In this document: one piece after another, positions 1 to 8,519 of the stretch
Layout: every line of letters starts with the position of its first letter
How positions within the stretch are numbered: position 1 is the stretch's first letter
Virus record (IMG/VR): IMGVR_UViG_3300037491_000056
Location: 1 to 46,166 of that record
Length of the DNA stretch: 46,166 nt
Strand: one strand, 5' to 3'
DNA from: a virus
Notes under the pieces: model-generated
Database searches by the model: none
What the model was told of the DNA's origin: nothing
Seen by the model: the letters and a program-made list of their open reading frames with translations, nothing else
Made by a program: the position numbers and the translations under genes

Positions 1-62
1 TCGATCATCGCCTGCGGGAGGCGATCCTCCGCGCGCATGACGCCGAGGATCCGAATATTTGA
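1..62 (+). CDS. C-terminal end of an unidentified gene (partial)
   Basis: An open frame enters from the left edge and stops at a TGA at 60-62. The last residues read DHRLREAILRAHDAEDPNI. The codons end mostly in G or C and the sequence looks like an ordinary charged helix. There is too little to identify a product, and a chance open frame cannot be excluded. Confidence 0.3.
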   Translation, partial: DHRLREAILRAHDAEDPNI

Positions 63-202
63 CGACCGGACGTCGGTCGGAGGCGATGGCAGGTCGCGGT
101 GTGCGACCCGGGCTGCCTCGGTTCCGACGACACGGCGTTCGGATCGAGCGGGAGCATTGGGTGCGGTCCGGCACCGCGTTTTTTCCGATGGCTTTCTGCC
201 GA

Positions 203-304
203 GAGCATGATTCCGAAAAAGCCTGGCCTGGACCCCGGATCAAAGTCCGGGGCAGGCATGGATCCGGGGTGGGTACCGGTCTTCGGAAAAGATTATGCTC
301 AAAC
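203..304. repeat. Long imperfect inverted repeat, gene-poor stretch 63-348
   Basis: The arms GAGCATGATTCCGAAAA (203-219) and TTCGGAAAAGATTATGCTC (283-301) are near reverse complements. They enclose a second palindrome, GGACCCCGGATCAAAGTCC with flanks. A related word, TTCCGGCGAAGTGGGT, occurs near 15732 and 39862. I see no gene in 63-348 apart from this repeat. Confidence 0.6.
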
Positions 305-348
305 AATAAGGTCGAGCGGGACCACGATTCGAAGAAAAGTCATCCCCC

Positions 349-561
349 CTATGGCTGATGACCGGCTCCTGGCCGGCGCAACAGAGCGTCTCGGAGTTCA
401 TTGAGCCTTGCGAGCTCCTGCTCTTGCTGCGCGATCCGGTCCGCCGCCCTGTTTTCATCTTCGGCACCCGAGTAGGCGGCGGCCTGTTCGACCAAGTCGT
501 TGATATTCTGCCGGATTGCCGCAATGCGCTCGTCAAGTTCGGCGACCGTGGGGCCAGGCAT
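349..561 (-). CDS. Small coiled-coil protein, unknown function
   Basis: This 70-residue protein begins MPGPTVAELDERIAAIRQNI. It is almost entirely charged helix with heptad-like spacing (ELDERIAAIRQ, EQELARLNELRD), so a short coiled coil is likely. The ATG at 561 is chosen because GGGAGA lies about 7 nt upstream; a longer reading to 1035 runs through repeat DNA and is not credible. No signal peptide or membrane segment is visible. Function is unknown. Proteins of this shape often act as oligomeric adaptors, but nothing here shows that. Confidence 0.6.
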   Translation of the reverse strand: MPGPTVAELDERIAAIRQNINDLVEQAAAYSGAEDENRAADRIAQQEQELARLNELRDALLRRPGAGHQP

Positions 562-622
562 CGGCTTTTCTCCCGGGGCGGACCATTCGAAGATCGTAAT
601 ATTTAACAAACGGATACGGTCT

Positions 623-746
623 GCCCTGAGCCAAACTGACGCACCCCGTTTGACGGTCGCCGGCCAATCTGCGAGCTTCCGAAATGCACGGTGCCACTCG
701 CAGGAATCAGACGACGAAAAGTAATAACGGCGCTGTTCCCGATTGC
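623..746. repeat. R5 direct repeat, copy 1
   Basis: First of three copies of a sequence starting GCCAAACTGACGCACCCC and continuing through TGCGAGCTTCCGAAATGCA. It is about 90 percent identical to copy 2 over roughly 120 nt, ending near AAAAGTAATAAC. With copy 2 it fills the space between the genes at 349-561 and 903-1088. Confidence 0.8.
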
Positions 747-765
747 TGATGACCCACCGGCTCCC

Positions 766-890
766 GCCCTGGGCCAAACTGACGCACCCCGTTTGACGGT
801 CGCCCGCCAATCTGCGAGCTTCCGAAATGCACGGTGCCACGCGCAGGAATCGGACAACAAAAAGTAATAACAACGCTGGTTCTGATTGCC
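766..890. repeat. R5 direct repeat, copy 2
   Basis: Second copy, in the same orientation as copy 1 and extending to AAAAAGTAATAACAACGCTGG. The two copies are 143 nt apart start to start, so this is a tandem-like duplication. Confidence 0.8.
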
Positions 891-902
891 CGGTTACGCC
901 GA

Positions 903-1088
903 TCAGTAGGCGGCGTACGAATGCATCGGCAGCCGCTGCGAAGCCGACATCAATTGGAACGTGTCGACCTGATCCGCCGTGGCCGGCTCCGCCTGTTCGG
1001 CGGCACGATTCGACACGAGTGAAGCCCCCGCCCATATGACGGGCGCCGCGACCAGTGCGGCGGCCAAGGCGGCCTTGATCTTGAACAT
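903..1088 (-). CDS. Small exported protein, unknown function
   Basis: This 61-residue protein starts MFKIKAALAAALVAAPVIWA: a short basic N-terminus, then a hydrophobic alanine-rich core, as in a Sec signal peptide with possible cleavage near residue 20-24. The mature part is about 40 residues, hydrophilic and without cysteines. AGGGGGAA sits just upstream of the ATG at 1088. It lies between R5 copies and reads away from the phage genes, so it looks like a bacterial gene at the edge of the phage block. No family is recognised. Confidence 0.6.
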   Translation of the reverse strand: MFKIKAALAAALVAAPVIWAGASLVSNRAAEQAEPATADQVDTFQLMSASQRLPMHSYAAY

Positions 1089-1201
1089 GGTTCCCCCTTC
1101 GCGCGCATGCGCGCGCCCCTGTCTCGCGCCTGTGCTCTTAACAGAGCGCGATTAACAAAGAGAAAATCCCGTTTGCGCCGCGGCACTTGTCGGCGCTTTT
1201 G

Positions 1202-1273
1202 TGCCAAACTGACGCACCCCGTTTGACGGGCGCCGGCAAACCTGCGAGCTTCCGAAATGCAGGGTGCCGCTCC
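1202..1273. repeat. R5 direct repeat, copy 3 (short)
   Basis: Third and shorter copy, about 72 nt, starting GTGCCAAACTGACGCACCCC. It stops after GGTGCCGCTCC and lacks the AAAAGTAATAAC end of copies 1 and 2. It sits just past the 3' end of the minus-strand lipoprotein gene. Confidence 0.75.
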
Positions 1274-1296
1274 AGCATTTTGTGGAGTTCCATCAT

Positions 1297-1845
1297 TTAA
1301 TTCGACAGTAAGATCATGTCGGCCAGCTCCCGCGCGGCCGTTGCAGCGTTGACGTTCACAAACTTGAACAGCGAAGTGCCGTCTTCGGGGCGAGGCCTGA
1401 TCATGTAAGGACCGGCTGCCCCGCCCAGAGCGCTGGCTCCCGCCGCTTCATGGTTCCACTTGGCAAAGTCCGTCGCATCGACCTTGAGATAATACGTTTG
1501 CCCGACGGAGGTGCCGAACGCGTACCGTTCCAGCCTGCCCATCGCCGGAGGTTCCGCGACTAACTCATGACCGCCGGCGGGAACGTCACGATACGTGAAC
1601 GTGCCGGGCTTGAGCCGTCCGACCAGGACCCCGTCAAGCTGCAGCGTCGTGGCGTCGGCGTCGCGCGTTGGGTAAAGCACCACGCGCGACATGCCTGCCG
1701 CAGGCGCGCCGGCGTTGTGCACCACCGCCGGAAAATTGGAGCCGTTGCTCACGCCCGCGCAGCCAAACAAGGCTGCCGCCCCTGTCAGCACCACAGCAAG
1801 CCGCCCCCATGCCGCGGACGCCATGCGTCGCCCCGGCATGAACAT
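1297..1845 (-). CDS. Lipoprotein with DUF2846-like domain
   Basis: This 182-residue protein has a basic N-terminus, a hydrophobic stretch and a lipobox-like AALFGC at about residues 24-29, so it is predicted to be lipid-anchored. The rest (RVVLYPTRDADATTLQLDGV, then a GTFTYRDVPAGGHELV segment and a YYLKVD strand) resembles DUF2846-type periplasmic lipoproteins: small beta domains in which a substrate-independent property or name is mapped to a short string of strands. The exact role of that family is not established. It is oriented away from the phage genes and is probably a bacterial gene. Confidence 0.65.
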   Translation of the reverse strand: MFMPGRRMASAAWGRLAVVLTGAAALFGCAGVSNGSNFPAVVHNAGAPAAGMSRVVLYPTRDADATTLQLDGVLVGRLKPGTFTYRDVPAGGHELVAEPPAMGRLERYAFGTSVGQTYYLKVDATDFAKWNHEAAGASALGGAAGPYMIRPRPEDGTSLFKFVNVNAATAARELADMILLSN

Positions 1846-1930
1846 GCGCTAACCCTCTCCCCATGCCATGAGAAATTGTAGCTGCAGCATGTGCCGCGAC
1901 AAAGCCCTTTCCACCGCCGAGGTCGAATTT

Positions 1931-2344
1931 ATGGCCCATAAAACAAGCGATATGGCTGCGGCAGCTGATGACGCGGCGCTGCGCGAATGTTTGGCAAGAC
2001 TCGACGCCGCGATGGCGGCGTGCGAGGCGCTCGATGACCCCGATCTCGCGCGCCGCGCCGGCCGCAAGCTGCTCGCCGCCGTCGCCTGCGCGGCCGATGC
2101 GCTGTTGCGCGACGGCGCCAAGACCCTGCACGCCGCTCCCGACAAGGTCGCCGCCTTTTTCGACAAGTCGGCCGCCGCGTTCGTGCAGGCGATCGAAGGC
2201 CTGCACAAGCGCGCCGCCCTGATCGATGTCGCGGTGCTCGAGGCCAACGAGATCGCGCCCGCGCGGCCGCGCCCGGCGGACCCGCTGGCGAACGCGATTG
2301 CCGCGTGGTCCTCTCCGGTCATCCCTCCCTCGCGAAGCGACTAG
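1931..2344 (+). CDS. Small helical protein before the terminase; candidate small terminase subunit
   Basis: A 137-residue protein starting MAHKTSDMAAAADDAALREC. The ATG at 1931 is chosen because GAGG lies 8 nt upstream; the frame is open back to 1868 but those residues look non-coding. It is alanine-rich and helical throughout (CLARLDAAMAACEALDDPDL), with no recognised DNA-binding motif. It lies directly before the large terminase, where the DNA-recognising small subunit usually sits, so that role is inferred from position only. An unrelated small virion or packaging factor is equally possible. Confidence 0.5.
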   Translation: MAHKTSDMAAAADDAALRECLARLDAAMAACEALDDPDLARRAGRKLLAAVACAADALLRDGAKTLHAAPDKVAAFFDKSAAAFVQAIEGLHKRAALIDVAVLEANEIAPARPRPADPLANAIAAWSSPVIPPSRSD

Positions 2345-2392
2345 CGCGTGCACACCTACCGACGCTTCAGCGAAAGACGGAGACCAAGCTTG

Positions 2393-2540
2393 CTCCAACC
2401 CTCCCGCCCGTTGGCGGGGAGGGTGGCGCCGCGCAGCGGCGCCGGGTGGGGGGATTTTTCTTCCGTGTGATTTCGTTGCAAGCACCCCCCACCCCTAACC
2501 CCTCCCCGCCATTCGCTGCGCGAATGGGGGGAGGGGGACC
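2393..2540. repeat. R4 C-rich/G-rich palindrome before terL
   Basis: About 150 nt made of nested inverted repeats: CCCTCCCGCC with GGCGGGGAGGG, then CACCCCTAACCCCTCCCCGCC with a terminal GGGGGGAGGGGGACC. Very similar elements are at 24838-24905 and 43881-44035. It fills the gap before the terminase and ends about 10 nt before its ATG. Confidence 0.75.
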
Positions 2541-2549
2541 GAAGCAAAG

Positions 2550-4331
2550 ATGATCCCTCCGCTCCGCGGCGCGCGCTATCTCACCGATGAAGCCGGGTGG
2601 CTCCGCGCGCAGCTGACGGACGAGCTGCCCTACCTCGATTTCGAGCGCACGCGCGCCTGGTATGGCGCCCACGTCGGCGCGCTGACCGCCCGCGAACGCG
2701 CCTTCCTCGCCTGCAACGACCGCTATTTTCTTCTCTCCGGCCCGCTCGGCCGCCTCGACGTGAAGCACCCGTGGCTGTTCGAGCGCTGCCGCGAGGTCGA
2801 GCGCGCGCCCGACGGCCATCTGGATCTGTGGAGCCGCTATCACTACAAGTCGACCATCATCACCTTTGCCGGCGTCATCCAGGAAGTCTTGAGCGACCCC
2901 GATCTGACCGTGGCGATTTTTTCCCACACCAAGCCGATCGCCAAGGCCTTCCTGGTGCAGATCAAGCGCGAGCTGGAGAGCAACGATTATCTGAAGACGC
3001 TCTTCCCCGACGTGCTGTGGCGCGAGCCGGCGCGCGAGGCGCCCAAGTGGTCGGAGAACGAAGGCATCGTCGTCAAGCGGATGTCCAATCCCAAGGAGGC
3101 GACGATCGAGGCGCACGGCCTCGTCGACGGCCAGCCCACCTCGCGCCACTACGGCCTCCTGGTTTACGACGACGTGGTGACGGTCGAGAGCGTCGGTTCC
3201 CCGGAGCAGATCAAGAAAACCACCGACCGCTGGGAGCTGTCCGACAACCTCGGCAAGGCCGAGGGCGTGCGCAAGTGGCACGCCGGCACGCGCTATCATT
3301 TCGGCGACACCTACGGGATCATCCTCGAGCGCGGCGTGCTCGAGCCGCGCATCCATCCGGCGACCGACGACGGCACGCTCAAGGGCAGGCCCGTTTTGCT
3401 CTCGGCCGAACGGTGGGAGGAGATCAAGTCGGCGCAGCGCTCGACCGTGTCGGCGCAGATGCTGCTCGACCCGCGCGCCGGCAACGTCGCGGTGTTCCGC
3501 GCCGAATGGCTCACCGGCTATGAGGTGCGGCCGACATGTCTCAACGTCTACATCCTGTGCGACCCGTCGAAGGGCAGCCGCACCGCGCGCTCGGACCGCA
3601 CCGCGATCGCGGTGATCGGGGTCGACACCGCCGGCAACAAGTATCTGCTCGACGGCGTGCGCCACCGCATGAAGCTCTCCGAGCGCTACCGGTTCCTCAA
3701 GCAGCTCTACGGCTACTGGAGCACGCAGCCGGGCGTGCAGTCGTGCCGCGTCGGCTACGAGCGCTACGGCGCCATGGTCGACGTCGAGGTGATCGCGGAG
3801 TGGCAGCAGCGCGACCGCACCTGGTTCCCCATCGAGGAGCTCAATTTCCCGCGCGACGGCTCCGCCCATTCCAAGCCCGACCGGGTCGAGCGGCTCGAGC
3901 CGGATCTGCGCGCGGGCAAGTTTCTGCTGCCGGCGGTGGTGCATCACCCCGACTTCGGCGGCCCCATCGGCAAGGCCACTTGGCGCGTGTGGAGCGACGC
4001 CGATGCGGCCCGCGCCGGCACGGATTCACCGGAGGCCTCGTTCAAGGCGGGGCAGATCGTCTACACCCCCCTCCTTGGCCCGACGAAGCTGCAGCGCGCC
4101 TGCGAGGCCTCCGGCGAGTTCTATCGCATCGTCCGCCCGATCAAGCGGCTCGACGAGGACCGCAACGGCTACGACCTCACCCGCGCCTTCATCGAGGAGG
4201 CGCTGTTCTTCCCGTTCGCCCCGCACGACGACCTGATCGACGCCTGCTCGCGCATCTACGACATGCAGCCGGTCGCGGCCAGCAAGTGGGAGCGGGCGGA
4301 GTGGGAGCCGCCGGTGCATCCGGATGCGTAA
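2550..4331 (+). CDS. terL: Phage terminase large subunit (packaging ATPase/nuclease)
   Basis: A 593-residue motor protein that pumps DNA into the prohead and cuts it. The N-terminal ATPase has a deviant Walker A, SRYHYKST at about 95-102, and a Walker B, LLVYDD at 203-208. The C-terminal RNase H-like nuclease shows ILCDPSKG (Asp338), an acidic VGYERYG segment near 401-407, and FAPHDDLIDA (Asp560/561), the usual last acidic site. Length is normal for this family. The variant P-loop lacking G-x-x-G occurs in T7/N4-like podoviral terminases. AAG-rich spacing makes the ribosome site weak, and the ATG at 2550 lies just after palindrome R4. It heads the structural genes, as is usual for podoviruses. 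Confidence 0.9.
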   Translation: MIPPLRGARYLTDEAGWLRAQLTDELPYLDFERTRAWYGAHVGALTARERAFLACNDRYFLLSGPLGRLDVKHPWLFERCREVERAPDGHLDLWSRYHYKSTIITFAGVIQEVLSDPDLTVAIFSHTKPIAKAFLVQIKRELESNDYLKTLFPDVLWREPAREAPKWSENEGIVVKRMSNPKEATIEAHGLVDGQPTSRHYGLLVYDDVVTVESVGSPEQIKKTTDRWELSDNLGKAEGVRKWHAGTRYHFGDTYGIILERGVLEPRIHPATDDGTLKGRPVLLSAERWEEIKSAQRSTVSAQMLLDPRAGNVAVFRAEWLTGYEVRPTCLNVYILCDPSKGSRTARSDRTAIAVIGVDTAGNKYLLDGVRHRMKLSERYRFLKQLYGYWSTQPGVQSCRVGYERYGAMVDVEVIAEWQQRDRTWFPIEELNFPRDGSAHSKPDRVERLEPDLRAGKFLLPAVVHHPDFGGPIGKATWRVWSDADAARAGTDSPEASFKAGQIVYTPLLGPTKLQRACEASGEFYRIVRPIKRLDEDRNGYDLTRAFIEEALFFPFAPHDDLIDACSRIYDMQPVAASKWERAEWEPPVHPDA

Positions 4332-4504
4332 TTCTTTACCCCCCTCTAGATGTTGCCGGGCAGCGGCGGCGGGTGGGGGCATCCCTGCCCTAGTCCGGTG
4401 CACGGGGCTCGCCCGACCCCTATCCGCGCTTCGCGCGGCGGGTCCGGCACCCGACGAGCGCAGACATCGCATCATGGATGTGGTAAAACCTCTCAACTAC
4501 CGGG

Positions 4505-7090
4505 TTGAAAATTCCCTGGACCGCTGGTGATGCTTTCACCGACTTCAAGTCCAAATTGGAAGGTCATGATGGCGCCACCAGCGCCGCCGCTATCGAGGCC
4601 AGCATGAATGATGCTCATTCAGATAGTCCCGCCAGCGTAATTATCGAAGCAGGCGCAGTGAAGACTGAAGCGGACGCGGAAGCAAAGGTAATATTACCTT
4701 TGCTCACAGGCGCCAATTTCCTTGAGATTCCACTTAGCTCGATTAGGGGGAAGGACTACCTCGCACCAACGGTCCTGGATAAGAAAGCCGGAAAGGCAGG
4801 TGGTTATTATCCCGATTTTTCAATATGGGAAGTCGCTCTCCCCGTTATGGTCGTCGAAGCGAAGGCCCCCGAGGTGCCCGTTGAAGTCGGATACCGCGAG
4901 GCATCCCTCTATGCTAGACACCTGAATCAACACTATAAGACCGGCGTTAATCCCTGTCATATCATCATTGCCTGTAACGGTCTGGAACTTGCCGTCGGTC
5001 ACTGGGACGCCAAGCCTGAGTTGGTGCTCAAAATCGCCAACATCGGCATTGGTAGCGCTGCGCTCGAGGCGTTCAGAAGGCTCTGCCACCACCGCGTGCT
5101 AGTAGGTCATGCCGCAAAATGCCTTGCCGCAATTCGCCTGGCGCGCGCGGTTCAACCATACTCGATCGCCGGCGGCCAGGCGTTAATTAATTCCAAAAAG
5201 CCGTTCAACACCTTTGCTGCTGAACTATCGCCGCTCATGCGACGCTACTTCACCTCGGCGGCGCAAAACGATGATCGCGACATATACGAAAAGGGCTATG
5301 TCGGTTCAGACGATGTAACAGAATACGATAGGATACTTGAAGCGCTACTTAAGGATAGAATTGTTAGTCGTCGTGGTTCGCTATCACAGGAACTTACTCC
5401 GACGCGCGCGAAGGAACCGAAGCTGGCCGCGGCTATTGGAAGTTTTAAGGACGCTCCTCCAGCTCATGGCCAGCTGCAATTGATAACGGGTGGTGTTGGC
5501 ACCGGTAAATCGTTGTTCGCGCGGCGCTACAAAGAATTGTTACAACCACCAGAACAAAGACGGTGGACCCATTGGGCTTTTATTGATTTCAACACATCCC
5601 CAGAATCCCTTGGCTCGGCTGAGAATTGGTTGTGCCAACAGTTCGTGGACAGCTTTGCCAAAGAAAATCCCGGATTTGACCCGTACGCGAACGAAAATTT
5701 GGCACGTATTTTTTCCCAGGATTTGCAAAAACGGCGCGGCATTTATGACGAAATAAAGAAAAAGATTTCCGCACCTGACGCACAGAAGATGCGTGTCGAT
5801 GACTTACAGAAGTGGCAAAGTGATCCCCAGCGTCTTGCATTCGGTATTTGTCGTCACTTCGCCGGTGAACGTAGAGAAGTAATTGTTGCCGTGATGGACA
5901 ACGTGGATCGGCTTAATTTGGACAATCAGCTTGCGGCGTTTCAACTTTCGCTATGGTTTATGGATCAAACCAAGGCCTTCGTCATTCTACAGATGCGCGA
6001 TGAAACCTACGAGAGGTTTAAGGATCGGCCGCCTTTAGATACCTTCCGTAGTGGAGTTGTGTTCCACATTGCGCCGCCCCGTTTTCTTGACGTTGTGAAA
6101 CGACGATTAGAACTGAGTCTCGAGTATTTGGCGAACAACACCCCTGAAACACTAGCATATTACCTCGGTAGTGGCGCAAAGATTATTTATCCGAACTCAA
6201 TGGTTGGGGAGTTCCTGAAGGGAATCTATCTCGAGCTTTTCGACCGCAAGCATAACGTTTCGCGTATACTTCAGGGACTTGCAGGACGAAATGTTCGTCG
6301 GGCACTCGATATGTTTGTAAGTATTCTCAATTCTGGCCATTTGCGAGAGGAAGCGATTACATCCACCGTAAAAGGCGCTGGTGGAATTGCAATTCCAGAG
6401 TATACGATTTTGAAAATCCTGATGCGAACCGAATATCGTTTTTTCAGCGAGAACTCTGGCTTTGTAAGCAACGTATTTCACTTCGAGGATCAATGGGAAC
6501 AGCCCAACAACTTTATTCTTCCGGACATTCTCTTTTGGCTGTGCGATAACCGCAAAGTGCGAGGCGAGATCGGGTTGGAGGGCTTCTTCTCGGTTGCGCA
6601 CATAGCTGATGTGCTACAGCGTCGGGGGTTCGTACGCGAAGATGTCATGGGTGCGTGTTCTTGGCTTCTTCGTAATCAGCTAATTGAAGCGGACCACATG
6701 AATCAGTCGAAAATCGAGCTATCCGATTGCGTGAAGGTGACCGCGTCGGGCTTTATTCACTTGAGGGTGCTCTGCGAACGGTTGGAGTATTTGTACGGGA
6801 TACTCACGGTTACCCCCATTTCAGAACAGCGGGTCGCCGAACAGATTGCGGAATCCATCCGTAGGGAAAACCAGAGTGGTTACTTGGGTGCGTTTCAAGT
6901 GGCAAGATGTGTTGAGGAGTTTGTTAAGTATCTGCGACGTGAACACAGCGAGTTGAGCAAGGCGTACCCGGAGTTTGGAGGTGATCGAACAGGGTCGAGC
7001 TTTGTGATTAGGCAAATCGAAAGCGCAATTAGTTACTTCAAGAATCCCAGCTCAGGCTCGATTGGACAAGCAAATGTTCTTGACGAGTAA
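4505..7090 (+). CDS. PD-(D/E)XK nuclease fused to P-loop NTPase, candidate defence protein
   Basis: This is an 861-residue protein if it starts at the TTG (4505). An ATG at 4604 with GAGG 5 nt upstream is an equally good start (828 residues); an in-frame TAA at 4484 blocks anything longer. Residues 54-125 resemble the HsdR N-terminal nuclease: TEADAEAKVILPLL, then PDFSIWE (Asp104) and VVEAKAP (Glu118, Lys120), which fits the PD-(D/E)XK pattern. Residues 323-505 are a P-loop domain: Walker A GGVGTGKS (329-336), Walker B VIVAVMDNVDRL (459-470) and a QMRDETYERF segment (497-506). The remaining 350 residues are unassigned and helical. GC is clearly lower than the neighbouring phage genes, so it was probably acquired. 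A nuclease plus STAND/KAP-like switch suggests abortive phage defence; that is inference. It is not a classical R subunit, since no helicase motifs follow. Confidence 0.8.
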   Translation: MKIPWTAGDAFTDFKSKLEGHDGATSAAAIEASMNDAHSDSPASVIIEAGAVKTEADAEAKVILPLLTGANFLEIPLSSIRGKDYLAPTVLDKKAGKAGGYYPDFSIWEVALPVMVVEAKAPEVPVEVGYREASLYARHLNQHYKTGVNPCHIIIACNGLELAVGHWDAKPELVLKIANIGIGSAALEAFRRLCHHRVLVGHAAKCLAAIRLARAVQPYSIAGGQALINSKKPFNTFAAELSPLMRRYFTSAAQNDDRDIYEKGYVGSDDVTEYDRILEALLKDRIVSRRGSLSQELTPTRAKEPKLAAAIGSFKDAPPAHGQLQLITGGVGTGKSLFARRYKELLQPPEQRRWTHWAFIDFNTSPESLGSAENWLCQQFVDSFAKENPGFDPYANENLARIFSQDLQKRRGIYDEIKKKISAPDAQKMRVDDLQKWQSDPQRLAFGICRHFAGERREVIVAVMDNVDRLNLDNQLAAFQLSLWFMDQTKAFVILQMRDETYERFKDRPPLDTFRSGVVFHIAPPRFLDVVKRRLELSLEYLANNTPETLAYYLGSGAKIIYPNSMVGEFLKGIYLELFDRKHNVSRILQGLAGRNVRRALDMFVSILNSGHLREEAITSTVKGAGGIAIPEYTILKILMRTEYRFFSENSGFVSNVFHFEDQWEQPNNFILPDILFWLCDNRKVRGEIGLEGFFSVAHIADVLQRRGFVREDVMGACSWLLRNQLIEADHMNQSKIELSDCVKVTASGFIHLRVLCERLEYLYGILTVTPISEQRVAEQIAESIRRENQSGYLGAFQVARCVEEFVKYLRREHSELSKAYPEFGGDRTGSSFVIRQIESAISYFKNPSSGSIGQANVLDE

Positions 7091-7201
7091 ACGCAAGCGT
7101 GGGCAAGGGTTCATAGTCCTAGGTTGACCAAGCCTAGGCGGGCACGGCGTTGCGCGCCTTCGCCTTGACTTTTGTTCCCGCTGCGTTCTCAATTTCAGGC
7201 C

Positions 7202-7474
7202 ATGTCCGGCATCCGGCGGCTGGTCGATTATCCGTGGGTTCTGGTTCGGGTGCGCTGCGACACGTGCAAGCGGGCAGGGGCCTACCGGCTCGCGCGCCCG
7301 GCGGTCAAGTTCGGCTCGGAGATCCTGCTCGACGACCTGATCGTGCGCCTGTCGTCGGATTGTCCGTGGCGCGACGAGCCGCGCGGCTCCTGCGGTGCGC
7401 GGTTCTCCGACCTGCCGCCGCGCCGTCCCCCCGACATGCCGGCGCGGGCCATGCGCGTCATCGCCGGCGGGTAG
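7202..7474 (+). CDS. Small cysteine-rich (zinc-ribbon-like) phage protein
   Basis: A 90-residue protein starting MSGIRRLVDYPWVLVRVRCD. Cysteines at C19-x-x-C22 (CDTCKRAG) and C-x9-C further on (CPWRDEPRGSC) could bind one zinc ion. The ATG at 7202 is preceded by CAGG; the frame is open to 7172 but the sequence there looks non-coding. It is GC-rich like the phage genes and unlike the cargo gene just before it, so it probably belongs to the phage backbone. No catalytic residues are evident. A nucleic-acid-binding role is a guess. Confidence 0.6.
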   Translation: MSGIRRLVDYPWVLVRVRCDTCKRAGAYRLARPAVKFGSEILLDDLIVRLSSDCPWRDEPRGSCGARFSDLPPRRPPDMPARAMRVIAGG

Positions 7475-7698
7475 AGGTGAGCGCGAACGCCGGGAGGCTG
7501 AGACCCTTACGGGATCTCTTGCAGAAGCAGTCGCTTCCGCTCGTGATCTTTCAGTCCAAATTCCGCAACGGCGGCGGCCTTGGCAGCCGCCTGATCCGGT
7601 GCGGTTACCCGCCCGAGGTGTTCCAGCCCGTGTCCTAAATAGCACTTTGCGGGTTTGCCCTCTTATGCAATCCTTCCGCGAGTTAGGGGAGGGGGCAA

Positions 7699-8082
7699 AT
7701 GAAGTGGCAATGGTTCCTGTGGCAGGTTGTGGCCCCTCTTGCCGGGCCCGTTGTAATGTCAGCCATAGTGGTTTTGCTCTGGTCGACCGGGCAACCGCAA
7801 TTCCCAATTAACTGGACCTTGGTAGTAGGAGAAATGACGCCCTGGGCGCTAACCTTCTACTGTATCACGCTAATTGGTGCTTCCATGTACAATCTTTTGC
7901 CTACTATCGCCCAGCGCCCGGCTCTGGGCGGTGGTTTGATGTTTGCCGCTATCGCGGTATCGCTGTACGCTGGTATGATTGTAATTTGGCGACACGATCC
8001 TACGTTTAATGCGAGCGTACGCGTGTATGCGGTAACTGGCGGGCTCCTCATTTTTTCGGTATACTTGTGCCACAAGGTCTGA
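7699..8082 (+). CDS. Four-helix membrane protein, unknown function
   Basis: A 127-residue protein with four hydrophobic segments at about 7-27, 45-67, 75-96 and 107-125; it starts MKWQWFLWQVVAPLAGPVVM. GAGGGGG lies about 5 nt before the ATG. No conserved motif is recognised. It is probably an inner-membrane protein. The next gene begins 12 nt later and also carries a hydrophobic segment, so the two may be co-transcribed. GC content is lower than the phage genes; it may be imported cargo. A small holin-like role cannot be excluded but nothing supports it. Confidence 0.6.
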   Translation: MKWQWFLWQVVAPLAGPVVMSAIVVLLWSTGQPQFPINWTLVVGEMTPWALTFYCITLIGASMYNLLPTIAQRPALGGGLMFAAIAVSLYAGMIVIWRHDPTFNASVRVYAVTGGLLIFSVYLCHKV

Positions 8083-8094
8083 GAGGGCCGGAAA

Positions 8095-8364
8095 ATGACC
8101 GTGCATCACTCCGCCGCCACTGACGACCCTGCGGTGAGGGCCCAGGAGCGAGAAAGCGTAAGCGCCGGAGCGGCCGGCCTTGGGGCTCTGGGGTCCGTCA
8201 TTGGTCTAGGACTAGCCTCGACTGCTGCCGCGCCAGTCATTGGCCTTGTGGCAGGAGTCGCCGCCGGAGCGGGTCTCGGCTATATCATCAACCGCGTCTG
8301 GTCGAGCCCCCCTGTCGAGACTTATCGAAAAGACGGCAAGATAGCTTGGCCGCCGCGCCCATAG
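8095..8364 (+). CDS. Small glycine-rich membrane protein, unknown function
   Basis: An 89-residue protein. Residues 27-70 (AGLGALGSVIGLGLASTAAA onward) are rich in small residues spaced by three or four, a glycine-zipper pattern found in small oligomeric membrane proteins. The C-terminus (VETYRKDGKIAWPP) is polar. The gene starts 12 nt after the four-helix membrane protein, with AGGGCCGGAAA just upstream of ATG, which suggests one operon. No family is recognised. Possible pore-forming or anchoring roles are only suggested by the composition. Confidence 0.55.
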   Translation: MTVHHSAATDDPAVRAQERESVSAGAAGLGALGSVIGLGLASTAAAPVIGLVAGVAAGAGLGYIINRVWSSPPVETYRKDGKIAWPPRP

Positions 8365-8519
8365 GCCGCCTCAGTTCGCGGCCTCGGCCCTCTAGGACAG
8401 AAGTTAGATATTCCAATTCGGTCTTATATCGGATTTGCGATTCATTGACTTGCAGCCGATTCCCGCTGACCCTGCGCCGCTACTGCGGACCATCCACTTC
8501 CGATCCTGTGCGTTGGCAT

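Noticed and set aside
2367-3947. Minus-strand open frame of 526 codons opposite the terminase
   Set aside because: Antisense shadow; the plus strand has terminase motifs.
4505-7090. Complete type I restriction enzyme R subunit
   Set aside because: Only the N-terminal nuclease part fits; there are no helicase motifs and no hsdM or hsdS neighbour.
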